Positions 26,886-35,705 of a stretch of DNA of 64,000 nucleotides are shown in pieces. The stretch comes from Balneolaceae bacterium (lineage in GTDB: Bacteria > Bacteroidota > Rhodothermia > Balneolales > Balneolaceae), in NCBI GenBank assembly GCA_034521445.1, contig JAXHMM010000011.1, positions 122,211 through 186,210 on the forward strand, given 5' to 3'. Each line of letters starts with the position of its first letter. The stretch's first letter is position 1. Below the pieces are notes generated by a model. It was not told where the DNA came from. It saw only the letters and a list, made by a program, of their open reading frames with translations, and did no database searches. The translations under genes and the position numbers were made by a program.

Positions 26886-27533
26886 TCAGCTGGCCTGGCT
26901 CAGATTGTAGATGCGGTAAATCTCGGAGAGTTCGATGAGATTGGAAATGGAGAGCTTGTCAAAAATGCGCTTCTTGTAGGTACTGGTAGTGGTAACGTGG
27001 ATGTGAAGCTCGTCGGAAATGTCCTTTACTCCCCTGCCTCTGACCAGCATGCCGGCGACCTCAAGCTCACGGTCAGTCAGGCTTTGGATGGGATGGTCCG
27101 GGATATTGCCGTCAAGGGACTTGCGCACCATCAGGTCTTTGATCTCCGGGCTGATGTAGCGTCCCGTTTCTATCATCTGTCGAATAGCGCCGATAATCTC
27201 CTGTGTGGTGGAATCTTTGGTGAGGTAGCCGTCCGCACCCGCCCTTAGGTAACGGATGGCGTAGAGAGGGTCGGTGAGCGCAGAAAAAATGAGCACGCGG
27301 GTGCTGTCGCCACTGCCTTCCAGCAGGTCGATCACCAGTCCCGGACGGTTGCCCGGCATATCCAGGTCTAACACGATCAGGAAAAAATCGTGCTCTTTCA
27401 TAAGCTCTTCAACCCTGCAGTAGTCGCCTGCCTCAATCAGCTGGGCGTCGGGCAGTATATTGCGTATGTATTCGCGTACGACAACCCGGATAATGCTATG
27501 GTCATCGGCCAACAGTATCTTGTGTGAATTCAT
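26886..27533 (-). CDS. NarL/FixJ-family response regulator (LuxR-type HTH)
   Basis: A 215-residue protein: a receiver domain (about 4-120) with acidic pocket D10-D11, phospho-acceptor D56 (VLDLDMPG), switch Ser in IFSAL and Lys in YLTKDS, then a LuxR-type DNA-binding domain (about 148-208, LTDRELEVAGMLVRG ... THVTTTSTYKKRI-like recognition helix). All phosphorylation residues are present, so it should respond to a kinase. No intact histidine kinase is adjacent; the only kinase-like gene linked to it is the His-less protein at 11672-12529. Its position directly upstream of the surface operon, on the same strand, suggests it controls that operon. Confidence 0.9.
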   Translation of the reverse strand: MNSHKILLADDHSIIRVVVREYIRNILPDAQLIEAGDYCRVEELMKEHDFFLIVLDLDMPGNRPGLVIDLLEGSGDSTRVLIFSALTDPLYAIRYLRAGADGYLTKDSTTQEIIGAIRQMIETGRYISPEIKDLMVRKSLDGNIPDHPIQSLTDRELEVAGMLVRGRGVKDISDELHIHVTTTSTYKKRIFDKLSISNLIELSEIYRIYNLSQAS

Positions 27534-27835
27534 GAGGTGTCACTCCTTGTGTAAAGTACCGCAGATCCCGGACTTGGGTCCTGCTCTCACCGACGAATAT
27601 GATTAATGTATGGCAGGAGAACCTTCCATTGTCAACCACTCGCATCAAATCAACCGGCAACGTCCTCGTACCGGATTCAGCCACTCACAGGCATCAAACT
27701 ATTGGCAAGCATGGGATTTTGCAAGGCCACAAACCTTAAAATGCTGTAATATAACCCTGTTGTACTGTCCATGGCCCTGCTGCTCATTTACGTGCTGTTG
27801 AGCGGCGTGGTACAGAACATGCCATACCAGATTGA
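27534..27835. other. Intergenic region upstream of the response regulator
   Basis: 302 bp between the regulator start and the YihY gene end. Presumably holds the regulator promoter. I see no convincing gene or hairpin. Confidence 0.4.
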
Positions 27836-28741
27836 CTACCACACCGGATCGTCGGGCTCCCGCTCGGAGGGCTTGGGGAAACGCATGGCTTTGGAATCGG
27901 GGCGGATGGGCCTGCCGCGTGCCCTTGCGTAGACGTAGGTGAACTCGGCCCCCACCAGTACGATCACGGCGGAGTAGTAGATCCAAACCAGCATGACCAC
28001 CAGCGAACCCGCAGCCCCGTAGATGGAGCCGAAGACGCTGTTGCCCAGGTAGAAGCCGATGAGAAATTTTCCGGCGGAAAACAACAGGGCGGTCAGGAAG
28101 GCTCCCGTCCAGACATCGCGCCAGGCCACCTCCGCGTCGGGCAGCACACGAAAGGTCACCGCGAATATAAGGGCAATCACTCCCAGGGATAGGGCCTGGT
28201 TGACGCCCGACAGGAGAATCCACGAAGCCCCGGACAGCCATTCCACAACCAGCTCGCGGAAGAGGGCCAGGAAAGTGTCCAACAGCAGGGAGACCAGCAG
28301 CAGGAAGCCCATGCCGATGACCATGGCCAGGGAGAGCAGGCGGTCCACCACGTATTTAAACAGGTTGGTGTCGGGCCGCAGTCGAATGCCCCATAGGGTG
28401 TTGAGGGTATGCTGAAGTGTGACGATCACGGTCGTGGCGCTGAACAGCAGGATGGCGATGCCGGCGAGCTCGGCGGCCAGGCTGCCGCCGTAGGCACCTG
28501 CGTTGGCCAGGATGGACTGGATGGTGCCCGCGCTTTCGGGTCCCAGAAGCCGGCCCGCCTGGTCCAGCAGGGACTGCCGCACGGCCGCGTCGTCGTAGAG
28601 CGATCCCGCCACCGACATGGTAATAATGATAATGGCCGGCAGCGAAAAGATGACATAGAAGGCAATGGAGGCGCTCCAGGTCCACGGATCGTCGTTCCAG
28701 AACTCCAGGGCCGTTTCCTTGAGAATTTTCCAGTAGCTCAT
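27836..28741 (-). CDS. YihY/BrkB family inner-membrane protein
   Basis: A 301-residue polytopic membrane protein of the YihY/virulence factor BrkB family (function unsettled). About six transmembrane segments are visible, with family motifs WSASIAFYVIFSLPAIIIIT (about 20-40), LLGPESAGTIQSILANA, TLNTLWGI and GSIYGAAGSLVVMLVWIYYSAVIVLVGAEFT (about 240-270). The C-terminal tail is hydrophilic. The ATG at 28741 (MSYWKILKE) was chosen because the first helix follows directly; an in-frame extension upstream lacks family sequence. Monocistronic on the minus strand. Confidence 0.9.
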   Translation of the reverse strand: MSYWKILKETALEFWNDDPWTWSASIAFYVIFSLPAIIIITMSVAGSLYDDAAVRQSLLDQAGRLLGPESAGTIQSILANAGAYGGSLAAELAGIAILLFSATTVIVTLQHTLNTLWGIRLRPDTNLFKYVVDRLLSLAMVIGMGFLLLVSLLLDTFLALFRELVVEWLSGASWILLSGVNQALSLGVIALIFAVTFRVLPDAEVAWRDVWTGAFLTALLFSAGKFLIGFYLGNSVFGSIYGAAGSLVVMLVWIYYSAVIVLVGAEFTYVYARARGRPIRPDSKAMRFPKPSEREPDDPVW

Positions 28742-28871
28742 GACTCCTTGCTTTTTGGGCGTCGCCGACAGCGGACAAGGTACCAATTTTTCGCCATCCA
28801 GACGTACCGCCTGCTGTTTGCAACGGAATTCGTTCGGGCCGGCACGTGTCTTACTTGGTCGCGCCGACAGC

Positions 28872-29027
28872 ATGCGCACCTGGCAGGCCCGGACCGACGC
28901 CTACAGCCTGAGCGTAATCGCCGAGCCTCTCCCCTGCACCGATTCCATGAACGGCATGCAATTCCCCGCCACCGTGACGGTCATCCTGGACGGGCACGCC
29001 TACCATGGCTGCGGACGCGACCTGTAG
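28872..29027 (+). pseudogene. C-terminal remnant of a small lipoprotein domain (COG3650-like)
   Basis: From 28872 the plus strand encodes 51 residues, SLSVIAEPLPCTDSMNGMQF then PATVTV and ending HGCGRDL. This matches the end of small periplasmic lipoprotein domains that carry a C-[ST]-D-[GS]-M-[SN]-...-PYTVTVTLDG...GC pattern. No signal peptide or N-terminal domain is present upstream, where the sequence runs into the YihY promoter region. I read it as a 5'-truncated gene. The family match is from memory. Confidence 0.5.
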
Positions 29028-29056
29028 GCTTCGAGACCCCTTCCTATTCTCCCTGT

Positions 29057-29106
29057 ATTTAAGCCCTGCGACTTAAATAATCCATGTTAAGTCGCAGGGC
29101 TTAAAT
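29057..29106. terminator. Perfect 20-bp inverted repeat (hairpin)
   Basis: ATTTAAGCCCTGCGACTTAA (29057-29076) is followed, after a 10-nt spacer, by its exact reverse complement (29087-29106). It sits 30 bp after the truncated lipoprotein remnant and 92-116 bp before the beta-propeller gene. The arms end in AT pairs that could serve as a bidirectional terminator, but there is no long separate T-run. A remnant of a small mobile palindrome is another option. Confidence 0.55.
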
Positions 29107-29197
29107 CGATCATATAACGCCACTTGTGCGCTGCTGTAGTGCTTATGTCCCTCCTTGAAGCGCTGGGTATAATTAAGTACTATTGGTCTAACATTTC

Positions 29198-30376
29198 ATG
29201 TGGACCCATAAAGGCAAGTTTGTGAACCGCATATCTCTGGTCATTCCGGGACTTTTCCTGCTTCTCCTTTTCGGCGGCTGCAGCCAGGAACGCACGGCAT
29301 CGGAAGGCGGCGTGGAGAAGCTGGACCTGCGCTTCGAGCAGGCGTTTGTCATCGGCGACACCACCATGCAGGCCGATACCCTTCGCATCCCCTCTCCCGG
29401 AGAGATTGTCACCGGTCCAGGTGGACGCATTCACATCGCGGATTCCAAACTGAACACCATCCAGGTATACGATCAGAACGGGCAATTCCTTCATTCCATC
29501 GGGGGACCCGGAAGCGGGCCGGGCGAATTTGAGAGTATTTCCGCCATGAACATAAATTCCAGGGGTGAGCTGGTGGTTGCGGACGCCCCGGCGGCCCGCA
29601 TCAGTTTCTTTTCCCGGGAGGGTTCCCTGATCACCGAACTCGCCCCATCGCAGGAGGACCTTATCTGGCCTGCGCAAATGGAGTTCGTGTCGGGCAACCG
29701 CTTCCTTATCCTGAACAAGCTTTACCCCAATGCGCGGCCCGAGCCCTCGGTGCAGCAAGCCTACCTCCACCTGTACAGCGCGCGCTACGACCAGCGCCTG
29801 CAGTCCTTCGCGCCCGTTGAATCCGTGCTGCAGCGTAACATCCCCTACATGCTCCACGCCACCCGCACCTTCCATCGGGGTCACATGGTCTCGGACGGAA
29901 ACCGCACCGCCTGGTACGTGCCGGGCATCTACGAGGGACGCATTCTGCAGTACGCCGAAAGCGACACCGGGTGGAGCTGGAAGCGGACGCTGAGGGGACG
30001 TCTCTCGGCGGATGAGGCCATCGAAGCAGACTCCGATTCCGAATATGCCGGGAGCATCTCCCGCTACGACGAGGAGGGTATGAAGACCTACACGGCCTAC
30101 GTGAAGAGCCACAGCCTGGGACTGTTTCGCCTGGACGACGGCAGGCTGGTGCATTTCAGCTCCCAGGTGGCCGACACCGTCCGCCGTCTGCAGGTGGAGG
30201 TATTCGACAAGCAGGGCAGGCTGCAGGGCATCGGGACACTTCCCCGCTTCCGACTGTCGCTGTCGGAGAACAACGCGCCTCTCACTTTTGCCTGGATGGA
30301 CGACCGCCGGCGCTTCTATGTGATCGACGAAAGGGAGGTTCCCGTGGTTCGCGTGGGGACGGTAGTGGGACTGTAA
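29198..30376 (+). CDS. 6-bladed beta-propeller lipoprotein
   Basis: A 392-residue exported lipoprotein (signal and lipobox LLLLFGGC, Cys near residue 28; a GTG start at 29222 would shorten the leader). The body has NHL/6-bladed beta-propeller repeats: SPGEIVTGPGGRIHIADSKL...IQVYDQNGQFLHSIGGPGSGPGEF and a second ISAMNINSRGELVVADAPAARISFFS, the pattern of Bacteroidota 6-bladed-propeller proteins (DUF4934-like). These usually act as binding modules on the cell surface or in the periplasm. No neighbour shares its strand closely, so its partner is unknown. Confidence 0.85.
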   Translation: MWTHKGKFVNRISLVIPGLFLLLLFGGCSQERTASEGGVEKLDLRFEQAFVIGDTTMQADTLRIPSPGEIVTGPGGRIHIADSKLNTIQVYDQNGQFLHSIGGPGSGPGEFESISAMNINSRGELVVADAPAARISFFSREGSLITELAPSQEDLIWPAQMEFVSGNRFLILNKLYPNARPEPSVQQAYLHLYSARYDQRLQSFAPVESVLQRNIPYMLHATRTFHRGHMVSDGNRTAWYVPGIYEGRILQYAESDTGWSWKRTLRGRLSADEAIEADSDSEYAGSISRYDEEGMKTYTAYVKSHSLGLFRLDDGRLVHFSSQVADTVRRLQVEVFDKQGRLQGIGTLPRFRLSLSENNAPLTFAWMDDRRRFYVIDEREVPVVRVGTVVGL

Positions 30377-30819
30377 TTAGCCGGCCCACACTTTTTTCCA
30401 TTCGCGCGCAGACGCAAATCCGTGTTTACAGCGCGCTCTATATCCAAATCTTCGTTTCCGTGACCCCGGCGCATTTCGGTCATAAGAATGTGTGTAACTA
30501 TGTGGAAAACTTGTGGGAAAGTAGGTGATTTTTTCCTTGACCCGGGTCCCGTATTTATGCTAATTACTGGTGAACACAGTCGACGAGAATGCCACGGCAG
30601 GATCGTCGGCGAGGTCGGAAAATCACCCGCGGCCTCCGTTGAGATCACCCTTTCCCACCGAAAGCGATTTCAATTGTGTTCCGGTTCTTTTTTTATTTTC
30701 GGCCTTTTTTGCGCGCACACCCTCCCTCCTGGTGGCCCTCTTCCAAAGCCTCCATCCTCAATGTGGATAACTCCGCAACCCTCCCCGTCCAGGCAGCAGG
30801 ACCACGCCCGCCGGCGACG
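30377..30819. other. 443-bp intergenic region with DnaA-box-like sequences
   Basis: Between two convergent genes. One perfect DnaA box (TGTGGATAA, 30762-30770), two near boxes 11 bp apart (TGTGGAAAA 30501-30509 and TGTGGGAAA 30512-30520), a weaker one at 30489-30497, and T-rich tracts (about 30687-30710) are present. The combination resembles a replication origin or DnaA titration site. dnaA is not in the window. No coding sequence seen. Confidence 0.35.
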
Positions 30820-31290
30820 TCAGTAAACGATAAGCACGGGCGGCGAATTGCCTACGGCAAAGGTGTCGGCGTTCACGACGTAAACCTGGTATTCCAGGGA
30901 ATCGCGGGGCGCATTCTCCCTGACGGTCACCCGAAGCCAGTCGTTCCGGTTAACGTGAGCGCTGTCGTTCTGGAAGGTGCCGCTTTCGAAGGTGAAGTAG
31001 TCGTTCACATCCCGGCTAAAGCGGAAATCCATCGCCGAACCCGCCGCACGCCAGTTGATGCTGTCGCCGGCCCGAACGCGAAGGTGTCCCCGGTTTACTC
31101 CGCCGGCATCCCATACACGCCACAGGCGGTCGTTGCCCCGCTGCTGCACATGCAGGTTCCAGGTTCGCATCTCCCCCTCCTCCTCCCCGGCGGATCCGTT
31201 GCCGCTAAAGGGGTCGATCTTCAGTACCACCCATGCGGCGGCGGCCAGCAGGATGAAGAGTGCGATAATGATAATGGGCTTACGTTTCAT
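30820..31290 (-). CDS. Membrane-anchored hypothetical protein
   Basis: A 156-residue protein with one N-terminal membrane anchor (about 5-23, IIIIALFILLAAAAWVVL) and an extracytoplasmic beta-rich domain. The segment GHLRVRAGDSINWRAAGSAMDFRF resembles the first strands of cupredoxin-like folds, but no copper ligands (H...C...H...M) follow, so any such fold would be metal-free. I do not recognise a family. Located downstream of the DnaA-box-like region and 109 bp from the kinase gene start-side neighbour at 31400, on the same strand. Confidence 0.65.
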   Translation of the reverse strand: MKRKPIIIIALFILLAAAAWVVLKIDPFSGNGSAGEEEGEMRTWNLHVQQRGNDRLWRVWDAGGVNRGHLRVRAGDSINWRAAGSAMDFRFSRDVNDYFTFESGTFQNDSAHVNRNDWLRVTVRENAPRDSLEYQVYVVNADTFAVGNSPPVLIVY

Positions 31291-31399
31291 CGGTTGGTTG
31301 GATTGATTTACGGTTGCGCCCGCCCGTTGGGGGAGCGTTCAAGTGCCTGTGTTAAACTGAGTGAATCAGATCGTTTCTTTTAATGCCTGTGAATGTCCG

Positions 31400-33958
31400 T
31401 CAGCGGTCCTCTTCCGCGAGCAGTTGCTCCTTCAGGTTGCCATAGGCCGGGTCGGCCACCAGCTCGCGGAACTCCGGCTGGGATTCGATGTCGGGCAGCA
31501 TGGAGGGCTGTATCCACTCCAGGGCTTCATCGCGCATGCCCGATTTCTCGTAGACAAATACAGCCCGGTGCCGGACCCGCACGTTTTGCGGGGTGAGGGC
31601 GGTGGCCTTGCGAATCCACGACAGCGCGCGGGCCGTGTCAGCCAGGTCGGCATAATAGCCGCCCAGGTCGGCCATCACCTGCGCGTCTCCTGGGTTTACC
31701 TGCAGCTGCTCTTCGGCCCTGCGGATGGCCTGGCGATACGCCTCCTGTGATTTCTCCTCCTCTCCGCTCCAGTGGTAGGCGGCAGCGAGATTGGCCCAGA
31801 TGTCGTAGCGGTCGCCCAGGTCCTCCAGCACCACTTCATATTGGGCAGCTGCCTCGGCGTAGAGGCCGTCCCAATAGTAGAACCCCGCCAGGTTGTTGGC
31901 GGTAAGCGGATTGGGCTCCAGTTCCAGGGAGTGTTCCATCATCTGCCGCGCAAGTTCGCCCTGGCCGTCATAGTAGTAGGCAACGCCCAGGTTGGACCAG
32001 GCGGTGGCATTCTGCGGGGTGAGCCGGGTTACCTGCCGGAACTGCTCGACGGCGTCGCCGTAGCGGCCCTTGCCCAGGAAATGAATGCCCAGGTCCTTGT
32101 AGCCCTCCCAGTAGTCGGGCTTCAGCTCGATGGCCCGCCGGTAGGTGTCCACGGCCTTGTCCGGCTGGCCCTGGGCGTCGTACACGCGGGCCAGTCCACG
32201 GTATGCGGCGTGGTAGCGCGGATCCATCTCCAGGGCGCGGGTGAAATGCATGATGGCCTGCACATGGTCGCCGGTGCCCGCGCTGAGCCGGCCCTTCAGC
32301 TCCTGCACACGGGGAAGCTCCTCCCCGCGCAGGAGGGCCTCGTCGAGGGCACGCTTCGCCTGTTCCAGGTAGCTGGCGCTGCGGGTCGTTTCGTACTTGC
32401 GCCAGCTCGCCTCCCCTATGCCCGCATAGGCGAGGGCGAAACCGGTGTCGGCCGCCACCGCCTCCCGGAAGAGCCGGATGGCGCTGTCGAGGCTGTCCTG
32501 GCTGGCGTAATGCTGCAGGCTGGCCATGCCCTTGAGATACCATTCGTAGGCCTGCGGGTTGGAGGGAGCCCCCTCCTGCAGCATCCGGGTCATGCGGGAG
32601 TCCACATCGATCTGCATCATACTCAGCATGGCGCGCACGCCGCCCTGCTCGAGGGCGGCCAGGTCGCCCCGGTGTACCGTCACCTGTTCGCTGTCCAGCC
32701 GCCGCACCTGGTCGGCGTCCACCAGCTCCATGATAAGCCGGAGGGAGTCGCCCACCTCCTGCACGGTGGAAAGCACCGCCAGGTTCACCCCGAAGCGGCG
32801 GTTGGCCTGGGCGGCGGTCTGAATGCGCTCGCGGCGCAGCTCGCTGGCCGGAGCCACCCAGTAGGAGGGATCGAACTGCTCCAGTTCGGAAAGACGGTAG
32901 GAGAGGGTTTCCGCCAGCCCGTCGCAAATGGCCTGGACGCCGGTATCGCCCCCGATGGATTCGATGGGCAGCACCGCCAGGTACTTCCTTCCCGGTACGC
33001 CCTGACTTCCGGACCAGGGGACCAGCCAGAAGGCCAGCGCCAGCAGCAGTACGACCGACAGGAAAGCTGCGGCCCGCCTTCGGATGCCGAGCCGTGCGAC
33101 CGCTCCCGCGCGCCCCGTGCGGCCTCCTCTGCCGCGGCCCGGTGCCCCCGAAGCCTCCGCCCCCTCCTCCAGGTCGCTTATCACGGCCTCCATATCGGGG
33201 TAACGCTTCTCGCGGTCCTTTACCAGGCATCCTGCGATCACGGTCTCCACGCCGTCAGGAAGATGGCCGCCGGAGGCCTCCAGGGGTTCAGGCTCCTCCT
33301 CGGCGATGGCGTACATCAGGGCGGGGTCGTAGGCGCCCCGGAAGGGCAGCCGGCCCGAAAACAGCTCGTACAAAACCACGCCGTACGACCATATGTCGGA
33401 GCGTGGGTCCAGATCGTAGCCCGCCAGCTGTTCGGGCGACATGTAGGCGGTAGTTCCCAGGGTGGATCCGGGCCGGGTGATGTGCTCGGACCCCTGCATG
33501 CGGGCCAGCCCGAAGTCCATCACCTTCACGCGTCCCCCGTTGTCGAGCATGATATTGCTCGACTTGATGTCGCGGTGGATGATACCCTTTTCGTGGGCCG
33601 CCTGCAGGGCACGGGCGATCTGCAGGGCCACCTCCGCCCTGCGCTCCATCGTCAGCTCCTCCCCGGCGATCACCTCCCTCAGCTCCTTTCCCTCCACGTA
33701 CTCCATGACAATAAAGAGCTCCTCCTCCGTCTCCTCGATGGAATAGACCTGGGCGATGTGCGGATGGTTGAGGCGGGCGGCCGACTGGGCCTCTATGCGA
33801 AAACGCCGGCGCTCCTCGTCGTTGCCGGAAATGTAGCGGGGCAGGAATTTCAGGGCCACGCGGCGGTCCAGGCGGGTATCCCGGGCCAGGTAGACCACAC
33901 CCATGCCACCTTCCCCAAGCTTTTCCATAATATCGAAGTGCAGAACTGAATCGGGCAT
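31400..33958 (-). CDS. Transmembrane Ser/Thr protein kinase with TPR sensor region
   Basis: An 852-residue PknB-type receptor kinase. The cytoplasmic kinase domain (about 7-265) is complete: GEGGMGVV loop (15-22), K37 (VALKFL), HRD loop with D130 (IIHRDIKSSNIML), DFG (148-150) and SPEQL. A single membrane helix spans about 297-314. Outside follows a FlgO/TolB-like alpha-beta domain (about 322-455, KYLAVLPIESIGGDTGVQAICDGLAETL) and then about nine TPR units to the end. This architecture is common in Bacteroidota and Acidobacteria. It is divergent from a PP2C-type phosphatase (34154), a natural reversible pair. Targets are not evident. Confidence 0.92.
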   Translation of the reverse strand: MPDSVLHFDIMEKLGEGGMGVVYLARDTRLDRRVALKFLPRYISGNDEERRRFRIEAQSAARLNHPHIAQVYSIEETEEELFIVMEYVEGKELREVIAGEELTMERRAEVALQIARALQAAHEKGIIHRDIKSSNIMLDNGGRVKVMDFGLARMQGSEHITRPGSTLGTTAYMSPEQLAGYDLDPRSDIWSYGVVLYELFSGRLPFRGAYDPALMYAIAEEEPEPLEASGGHLPDGVETVIAGCLVKDREKRYPDMEAVISDLEEGAEASGAPGRGRGGRTGRAGAVARLGIRRRAAAFLSVVLLLALAFWLVPWSGSQGVPGRKYLAVLPIESIGGDTGVQAICDGLAETLSYRLSELEQFDPSYWVAPASELRRERIQTAAQANRRFGVNLAVLSTVQEVGDSLRLIMELVDADQVRRLDSEQVTVHRGDLAALEQGGVRAMLSMMQIDVDSRMTRMLQEGAPSNPQAYEWYLKGMASLQHYASQDSLDSAIRLFREAVAADTGFALAYAGIGEASWRKYETTRSASYLEQAKRALDEALLRGEELPRVQELKGRLSAGTGDHVQAIMHFTRALEMDPRYHAAYRGLARVYDAQGQPDKAVDTYRRAIELKPDYWEGYKDLGIHFLGKGRYGDAVEQFRQVTRLTPQNATAWSNLGVAYYYDGQGELARQMMEHSLELEPNPLTANNLAGFYYWDGLYAEAAAQYEVVLEDLGDRYDIWANLAAAYHWSGEEEKSQEAYRQAIRRAEEQLQVNPGDAQVMADLGGYYADLADTARALSWIRKATALTPQNVRVRHRAVFVYEKSGMRDEALEWIQPSMLPDIESQPEFRELVADPAYGNLKEQLLAEEDR

Positions 33959-34153
33959 GACTCCCCACCTCGGATCGAATTCGGGCGGCTGTCCCTCTCA
34001 GCCCATCCGCGCCGCCGTTGGTATGCTAATTAATAAATTTATACATAAAAGAATAATTTTCAGTAGTATTTCTATAGAAGAAGCATGGCATGACGTGTTT
34101 TTTATACGCAACGTCCTGCGCCGCAAGTATTAACACCACCTGAGCTTACCATT
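33959..34153. promoter_or_regulatory. AT-rich divergent promoter region, kinase / phosphatase
   Basis: 195 bp between the two divergent starts. The part at about 34020-34100 is strongly AT-rich (TAATTAATAAATTTATAC) in a GC-rich surrounding and probably carries both promoters. Confidence 0.5.
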
Positions 34154-35488
34154 ATGAAGGAGAACGACTCTCTGGCCCGGGAAAACAGGCAGCTTCAGCT
34201 GGCCGTGAACGAACTGTCGGTGCTGAACGAGGTGGCCACGGCCATCTCCTCCACCCAGCCCGTGGAGGGGGTCATCGAGGAGATCGTCCGGCGCTGCATC
34301 CGCCACCTGCGCGTGGAGGAGGGTGTGGTGAGCCTGCTGGCGGCCGAGGACGGCCAGGCCGGCGATAAACAGGCGGGAGCTGCTGGCAAGGCCGGCGCGG
34401 ACGCTCCGCAGTTCCAGACCATGGTCCGAAGCCGGGCCTCCTCCTCCGAAAAAATCCCCCTTCGGCTGGATACCCGCCTGGCGGGCTGGATGATGAAGAA
34501 CCGCGCCGTCCTGCTGAGCAACGACATCCGTGATGACGAGCGCTTCCGCTTTCTCGATTCCGGCGACTTCCGCTACTCCTCCCTGCTGTGCACCCCCCTT
34601 ATGATCAAGGGTAAGCTGACCGGCTACCTGGCCGTGTTCAACAAGAAAGATTCCGGCGGTTTCAGCGAGGAGGACAAACGCCTGCTCTCCATCATCGCCT
34701 CCCAGTCGGCCCAGGTGATCGAGAATGCCCGCCTCTACGAAGAGGAGAAGGCGCTGATCGCCCTTCAGGAGGAAATGCGCATGGCGAGGGAGATCCAGCT
34801 TAACCTGCTGCCCAAACACACCCCCGAGCTGCCGGGCTACGAGCTGTTCGCCGTCAACCTGCCTGCCCGTTCGGTGGGAGGCGATTACTACGATTTCGTC
34901 CGTCCCGCGTCGGGCGGAACAGGCTTCTGCGTGGGCGACATCACCGGCAAGGGCATGCCCGCGGCCATGCTCATGGCCAACCTGCAGGCCACCTTCCGCA
35001 GCCAGGCCATGGGCGCCGGCGACTGCCGCCTCTGCCTGACCGGCACCAACCGGCTGCTCTGCCGCAGCACCGAGCCCTCCAAGTTCGCCACCCTCTTCTA
35101 CGGGGTGCTCCGGCCGGAAGAGGGGGTCATCGACTACGCAAACGGGGGACACGACGCGGCCCTGCTCTTCCGGGGCGGAGACGAGCCGGAGCGCCTGGAG
35201 GCCACCGGACTCCTGCTGGGCGTGGTGGAGGAGACGGACTACGAAGGCGGGAGGGTGAACATGGATCCCGGGGATTGGCTGCTGCTCTACACCGACGGCA
35301 TTACCGAGGCCATGAACGTCGCCCAGGAGGAGTTCGGCCTGGATCGGCTTATTGATCTGGGCCGCTCGCTGGCGGACGTCCCGGCCGAGAAGGCGGGGCG
35401 CGCCATCCTCGAGGCCGTGCGCACCCACGCGGGGTCCAACTCCCAAAGCGACGACATCACCCTGATGGTGATCCGCAGGACCGCCTGA
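34154..35488 (+). CDS. GAF-domain PP2C (SpoIIE/RsbU-type) phosphatase
   Basis: A 444-residue soluble phosphatase. An N-terminal coiled coil leads into a GAF domain (about 20-195, ending SIIASQSAQVIENARLYEEE), a signalling helix (EEMRMAREIQLNLLPKHTPELPGYEL, the standard RsbU linker) and the PP2C catalytic domain (about 225-444). Metal-binding Asp positions are visible: VGGDYYDF, VGDITGKGMPAAMLMA, LLYTDGITEAMN and SQSDDITLMV. RsbU-type enzymes dephosphorylate anti-sigma-factor antagonists; here the divergent Ser/Thr kinase suggests it may reverse that kinase's phosphorylation. No anti-sigma or antagonist gene is adjacent. Confidence 0.92.
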   Translation: MKENDSLARENRQLQLAVNELSVLNEVATAISSTQPVEGVIEEIVRRCIRHLRVEEGVVSLLAAEDGQAGDKQAGAAGKAGADAPQFQTMVRSRASSSEKIPLRLDTRLAGWMMKNRAVLLSNDIRDDERFRFLDSGDFRYSSLLCTPLMIKGKLTGYLAVFNKKDSGGFSEEDKRLLSIIASQSAQVIENARLYEEEKALIALQEEMRMAREIQLNLLPKHTPELPGYELFAVNLPARSVGGDYYDFVRPASGGTGFCVGDITGKGMPAAMLMANLQATFRSQAMGAGDCRLCLTGTNRLLCRSTEPSKFATLFYGVLRPEEGVIDYANGGHDAALLFRGGDEPERLEATGLLLGVVEETDYEGGRVNMDPGDWLLLYTDGITEAMNVAQEEFGLDRLIDLGRSLADVPAEKAGRAILEAVRTHAGSNSQSDDITLMVIRRTA

Positions 35489-35705
35489 CCCTCTCCTACT
35501 GCCCGCGGATGCTCTCCACGAGATTCATGCGCGCCGATGACCTCGCCCACCTAGGGCTGTCCGCTGGTGTACAAAAAGTGTACGCTGCCGTACAGATATG
35601 GGGTCCAATCCGGGCTCAAGGGAGGCAGGCGGGGATGGCACGTTCTTTGTACTATGCATAGGTCAAGTCTTTACCTTGCACCGGAACGGAAATCACGCCA
35701 TCGTA

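Noticed and set aside
27771..27932. Possible small membrane protein (MALLLIYVLLSGVVQ start) on the plus strand overlapping the YihY end
   Set aside because: Its second half is antisense to YihY and becomes shadow-like; no homologue recognised and no clear ribosome binding site.
28740..28871. Upstream extension of the truncated lipoprotein frame
   Set aside because: The extra residues are not protein-like and lie antisense to the YihY leader; only the last 51 residues are family-like.
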